From NCBI GenBank assembly GCA_028695255.1, contig JAQVJI010000011.1:1-32323 (forward strand): a stretch of 32,323 nucleotides of DNA, written 5' to 3'. Positions within the stretch are counted from its first letter, which is position 1; each line of letters starts with the position of its first letter. The stretch comes from Chromatiales bacterium (GTDB lineage: Bacteria > Pseudomonadota > Gammaproteobacteria > Ectothiorhodospirales > Ectothiorhodospiraceae). The position numbers were made by a program, and so were the translations under genes. Positions 28,644 to 32,323 of this stretch are shown piece after piece. The notes below the pieces were generated by a model that saw only the letters and a program-made list of their open reading frames with translations, searched no databases and was not told the origin of the DNA.

Positions 28644-31340
28644 ATGGCGCACCTGATCCCGCTGCCGGATTTTCTCGACGCCGCGGTCGGCTGGCCCGCC
28701 TGCCACCACGTCACGCTCGAGCACGGCACCGACATCCAGGGCTACACCGAATGCCTGGCGCGCGCCGACGCGGCACTGGGCGAGGCCTTCCAGTCCGGGC
28801 GCGACGTCGACGATCTGGTGCGCGGCCGTGCGGCCGTGATCGACCGCCTGCTGATCGCCGCCTGGCGCGGCTTCGGTCTGGTGCCGCAACCCTGCCTGAG
28901 CCTGGTCGCCGTCGGCGGCTACGGTCGCGGCGAACTGCACCCCGGCTCCGACGTCGACATCCTGATCCTGCACTGCCGGCCGCTCACGACCGTGCAGGAG
29001 GAACAGGTCTCGCGCCTCGTCACCTTCCTGTGGGACATCGGCCTGCACCCCGGCCACAGCGTACGCACCATCGACACCTGCCTGCAGGAGGCAGCGGCCG
29101 ACGTCACGGTCGCCACCAACCTGATGGAATCGCGCCTGCTCGCCGGCGACGAGGATCTGTACGCCCGCATGAAGGCGCAGACCGGACCCGCCACGCTGTG
29201 GCCCGCGCGCGAGTTCTTCGCCGCCAAGCTGGCCGAGCAGAAGGCGCGTCACCATCGCTTCGGCGACACCGCCTATCGTCTCGAACCCAACCTCAAGGAA
29301 GGACCGGGCGGCCTGCGCGACATCCAGATGGTGGGCTGGGTCACCAAGCGCCACTTCGGCGCCTCCAGCCTGCACGAACTGGTCGAGCACGACTTCCTCA
29401 CCGAGGACGAATACGAGACCCTGATGCACGGTCAGGCCTTCCTGTGGCGCGTGCGCTTCGCGCTGCATTTCATCACGCAAAGACGCGAGGACCGCCTGCT
29501 GTTCGATCAGCAGCGCGCACTGGCGCGCCAGTTCGGCTACAGCGACCAGGGCGACGACCTCGCGGTCGAGCAGTTCATGCAGGCCTACTTCCGCACCGTG
29601 ACCGAACTGGAACGGCTGAACGAAATCCTGTTGCAGCATTATCAGGAGGCATTGCTGTCCGAGCCCGGCGACGACGAGGTGGTACCGATCAACCGCCGTT
29701 TCCAGGCCCGCCGCGGCTTTCTCGAAGTCACCGGCGAGCAGGTATTCCGGCAGTATCCGCCCGCGCTGCTGGAGGTGTTCCTGCTGCTGGAGCAGCACCA
29801 GGAATTCAAGGGCGTGCGCGCCGCCACCATCCGGCTCATCCGCAGCCACCGCCACCTGATCGACGAGCGATTCCGCAACGAATTCACCTGCCGCGCATTG
29901 TTCATGGAGATCCTGCGCCAACCGCACGGCGTCACCCGCCAGTTGCGGCGCATGAACCGTTACGGCGTGCTGGCCGCCTATCTGCCGGCCTTCGGCATGA
30001 TCGTCGGGCGCATGCAGTACGATCTGTTCCACATCTATACCGTCGATGAACACACCCTGTTCGTGATCCGCAACCTGCGCCGCTACGCGATCCCCGAACA
30101 TGCCGACGAACTGCCGCATTGCAGCCACGTCTTCAAGCAGATACCCAAGCCGGAACTGCTCTACCTGGCCGGCCTGTTTCACGACATCGCCAAGGGCCGC
30201 GGCGGCGATCACTCCGAGATCGGTTCGGACGAGGCGCGCACCTTCTGCCTGCACCATGGCCTCAGCAGCTACGACGCCAACTTGGTGGCCTGGCTGGTCA
30301 AGACCCATCTGCTGATGTCGCTCACCGCGCAACGGCGCGACATCTCCGATCCGCAGGTGATACTGGAATTCGCCAATCAGGTCGGCAACGGCACGCGCCT
30401 GGATTACCTGTACCTGCTCACCGTCGCCGACATCCGCGGTACCAACCCGACCCTGTGGAACTCCTGGAAGGCATCGTTGCTGACCTCGCTCTACGCCGCG
30501 ACCCAGCGCGTGCTGCGCCGCGGCGTCGACAATCCGCCGGACCGCGATGAACTGGTGGGCGAGGTTCAGACCAATGCGCTCGAACTGCTGACGGCACAGG
30601 GCGTGGATGCCGACACCTGCCGGCGCCTGTGGAGCCCGTTCGACGACGAATATTTCCTGCGCCACTCGGCGGACGAGATCGCCTGGCACACCGCGGCTAT
30701 CCGGCGCGCACGCGCGGAAGACCTGCCGCTGGTGTTGATCCGCCAGTCGGCGGCGCGCGGCAGCACCGAGATATTCCTCTATGCCGACGACCACCCCAAC
30801 CTGTTCGCCCACACGACCACGGCGCTCGCCCAGCTCGGGCTCGACATCGTCGATGCACGCATCATCACCAGCCGCGACCGCCGCACGCTCGACACCTTCC
30901 TGGTGCTGGAAGACACCGGCCAGCCGATCGACTCGTCCTGGCGTCTGGAAGAGATCGCCGACACCCTGCGCCGACGCCTGCGCGACCCCGACCAGCGCCC
31001 GGTGCCGGTCAAGCGCAACACGCCGCGCCAACTCAAGCACTTCGACGTGCGCACCGACATCCGCTTCGCGCCGCAGCCGCGGTTCAACCGCACCGTACTC
31101 AGCATCACCACCGGCGACCGGCCGGGACTGCTGTCGCGCATCGGCATCGTGCTGACCGAATGCGGCATCCGCGTCCACAACGCCAAGATCGCCACCGCCG
31201 GCGAACAGGCGGACGACATCTTCTACATCACCGATCTCGACGACCGCCCGCTCACCGACGCGGCCAGACAGGACGCGCTCGCCGACACCCTGCGCAAGGC
31301 CTTGCAGCAATCCGAAGACAACCTGAGCATCCGTTTCTGA
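28644..31340 (+). CDS. glnD: Bifunctional uridylyltransferase/uridylyl-removing enzyme GlnD
   Basis: GGYGRGELHPGSDVDILIL nucleotidyltransferase, LFHDIAKGRGGDHSEIG HD domain, two C-terminal ACT-like regions. Confidence 0.97.
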   Translation: MAHLIPLPDFLDAAVGWPACHHVTLEHGTDIQGYTECLARADAALGEAFQSGRDVDDLVRGRAAVIDRLLIAAWRGFGLVPQPCLSLVAVGGYGRGELHPGSDVDILILHCRPLTTVQEEQVSRLVTFLWDIGLHPGHSVRTIDTCLQEAAADVTVATNLMESRLLAGDEDLYARMKAQTGPATLWPAREFFAAKLAEQKARHHRFGDTAYRLEPNLKEGPGGLRDIQMVGWVTKRHFGASSLHELVEHDFLTEDEYETLMHGQAFLWRVRFALHFITQRREDRLLFDQQRALARQFGYSDQGDDLAVEQFMQAYFRTVTELERLNEILLQHYQEALLSEPGDDEVVPINRRFQARRGFLEVTGEQVFRQYPPALLEVFLLLEQHQEFKGVRAATIRLIRSHRHLIDERFRNEFTCRALFMEILRQPHGVTRQLRRMNRYGVLAAYLPAFGMIVGRMQYDLFHIYTVDEHTLFVIRNLRRYAIPEHADELPHCSHVFKQIPKPELLYLAGLFHDIAKGRGGDHSEIGSDEARTFCLHHGLSSYDANLVAWLVKTHLLMSLTAQRRDISDPQVILEFANQVGNGTRLDYLYLLTVADIRGTNPTLWNSWKASLLTSLYAATQRVLRRGVDNPPDRDELVGEVQTNALELLTAQGVDADTCRRLWSPFDDEYFLRHSADEIAWHTAAIRRARAEDLPLVLIRQSAARGSTEIFLYADDHPNLFAHTTTALAQLGLDIVDARIITSRDRRTLDTFLVLEDTGQPIDSSWRLEEIADTLRRRLRDPDQRPVPVKRNTPRQLKHFDVRTDIRFAPQPRFNRTVLSITTGDRPGLLSRIGIVLTECGIRVHNAKIATAGEQADDIFYITDLDDRPLTDAARQDALADTLRKALQQSEDNLSIRF

Positions 31341-31364
31341 CGGACCCGTTTCCCGCTGCGGCCG

Positions 31365-32108
31365 TCAACGGCCGACGCGCAGCACCAGCGGCCACTCCAC
31401 CCGGCGCGGCCCGTCGCCCCACAGCTTTTCCATCTCGCGCTCCAGCGCATCCACCGGATCCTCGCCGTGCGCTTCCAGATATCGGTTGCGCGCAGACCAG
31501 GTGCGCAGATAACCCATGAGCTGGGGCAACGACCAATCCACCGTCATCGCGAATGGCGGCGCCTCGATCTCCCGCCAGGGAAACGGCAGGTCGCGATAAC
31601 CCGATTCGACGAAACGCCGCTCGGGCGGCCAGTAAGGCCCAAGAACACCCTCGTAAAAGTCGTACATCACGGCATCGATGCCCGGCTCGCCGAAGCGATG
31701 CAGACCATAGGTCCACACCGCCAACACCCCGCCCGGCGCCAGCACGCGCGCCACCTCGGCGTGAAAGCGCTCGGGATCGAACCAATGCAACGCCTGCGCG
31801 ACCGTGACGAGATCGACCGAACCCGGTGCCAACCCGCTCGCCTCGGCCAGTGCACCGTGATAGGTCACGCGCGAATGCGCGCCCGCCGCGGCGAGCTGCG
31901 CCGTGCTCGCGTCGGTCGCAACGACGTGCCCGAAGTGCTCCGCCAGCATGCGTGCCGCCTGCCCGCTGCCGGTGGCGCAGTCCCAGGCCCGCCCGCGCGC
32001 CGGCGCCAGACCCGCCAGCCATTCGAACAAGGCCGCGGGATAACCAGGCCGATGGCTCGCATAACCGCCCGCGACGCTCGAAAAATGATCGGAAAACGAT
32101 GTGGACAT
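31365..32108 (-). CDS. Class I SAM-dependent methyltransferase
   Basis: AWDCATGSGQAARMLAEHFGHVVATDAS, VDLVTVAQALHWFDPERFHAEVARVLAPGGVLAVWTYG. Confidence 0.9.
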   Translation of the reverse strand: MSTSFSDHFSSVAGGYASHRPGYPAALFEWLAGLAPARGRAWDCATGSGQAARMLAEHFGHVVATDASTAQLAAAGAHSRVTYHGALAEASGLAPGSVDLVTVAQALHWFDPERFHAEVARVLAPGGVLAVWTYGLHRFGEPGIDAVMYDFYEGVLGPYWPPERRFVESGYRDLPFPWREIEAPPFAMTVDWSLPQLMGYLRTWSARNRYLEAHGEDPVDALEREMEKLWGDGPRRVEWPLVLRVGR

Positions 32109-32149
32109 ACGTGAAACGCATTTAAGGCCGGCAATTTAAGAATTGCATA

Positions 32150-32323
32150 TTACTTCACAATAGCCTCTTCACGCTCAATCTTATATTCATCATATGGTTT
32201 ACTCGCTCGATCAATACACTCTTCATATTGCGATGGAGGAACCTTATTGCATTCGTTACGACTATTAAACTGAATATTGTCATACACCGCCTTGTTACTA
32301 CATCCGACGAGTAGTAATACGAA
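32150..32323 (-). CDS. C-terminal 57 aa of a small lipoprotein, 5' end outside window
   Basis: Minus-strand frame from the edge: FVLLLVGCSNKAVYDNIQFNSRNECNKVPPSQYEECIDRASKPYDEYKIEREEAIVK*; LVGC lipobox; AT-rich; absent from the ORF track because the start lies off-window. Confidence 0.75.
   Translation of the reverse strand, partial: FVLLLVGCSNKAVYDNIQFNSRNECNKVPPSQYEECIDRASKPYDEYKIEREEAIVK

Noticed and set aside
28620-31310. 896 aa minus-strand ORF covering nearly all of glnD
   Set aside because: It is codon-aligned antisense to glnD; in that frame stops need TTA/CTA/TCA sense codons, which are rare in this GC-rich gene. No recognisable protein signature; glnD is clearly coding.

Overview
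This is a high-GC gammaproteobacterial-type chromosomal window with four parts. (1) Flagellar filament genes on the minus strand: fliC, flaG, fliD, fliS, with a possible partial gene at the left edge. Two sigma28-like promoters in tandem lie upstream of fliC. (2) A tightly packed minus-strand sugar cassette: SpsF-type cytidylyltransferase, PseG-like protein, ATP-grasp protein, PseI/NeuB-type synthase, and a signal-less sialidase-like propeller. A UDP-glucuronate decarboxylase is divergent to it. (3) An envelope/translation block: rpsB-tsf-pyrH-frr-uppS-cdsA-dxr-rseP-bamA-skp-lpxD-fabZ-lpxA on the minus strand and rnhB on the minus strand. Between lpxA and rnhB sits a plus-strand trio: Gfo/Idh oxidoreductase, DegT aminotransferase, lpxB. 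This trio looks like gnnA-gnnB-lpxB, which predicts a 3-amino (GlcN3N) lipid A, and it looks inverted relative to lpxA and rnhB. (4) map and glnD on the plus strand, a SAM methyltransferase, and an AT-rich lipoprotein gene cut by the right edge. The main leads are the inverted gnnAB-lpxB block with repeat-rich junctions, a four-copy alternating motif upstream of gnnA, an in-frame palindromic repeat insertion in dxr, a Met at the LpxA acyl-chain ruler position, and the Pse-like cassette with ATP-grasp and propeller genes. No rRNA, tRNA, CRISPR array or transposase was seen. All family calls come from reading the sequence; no database searches were run.
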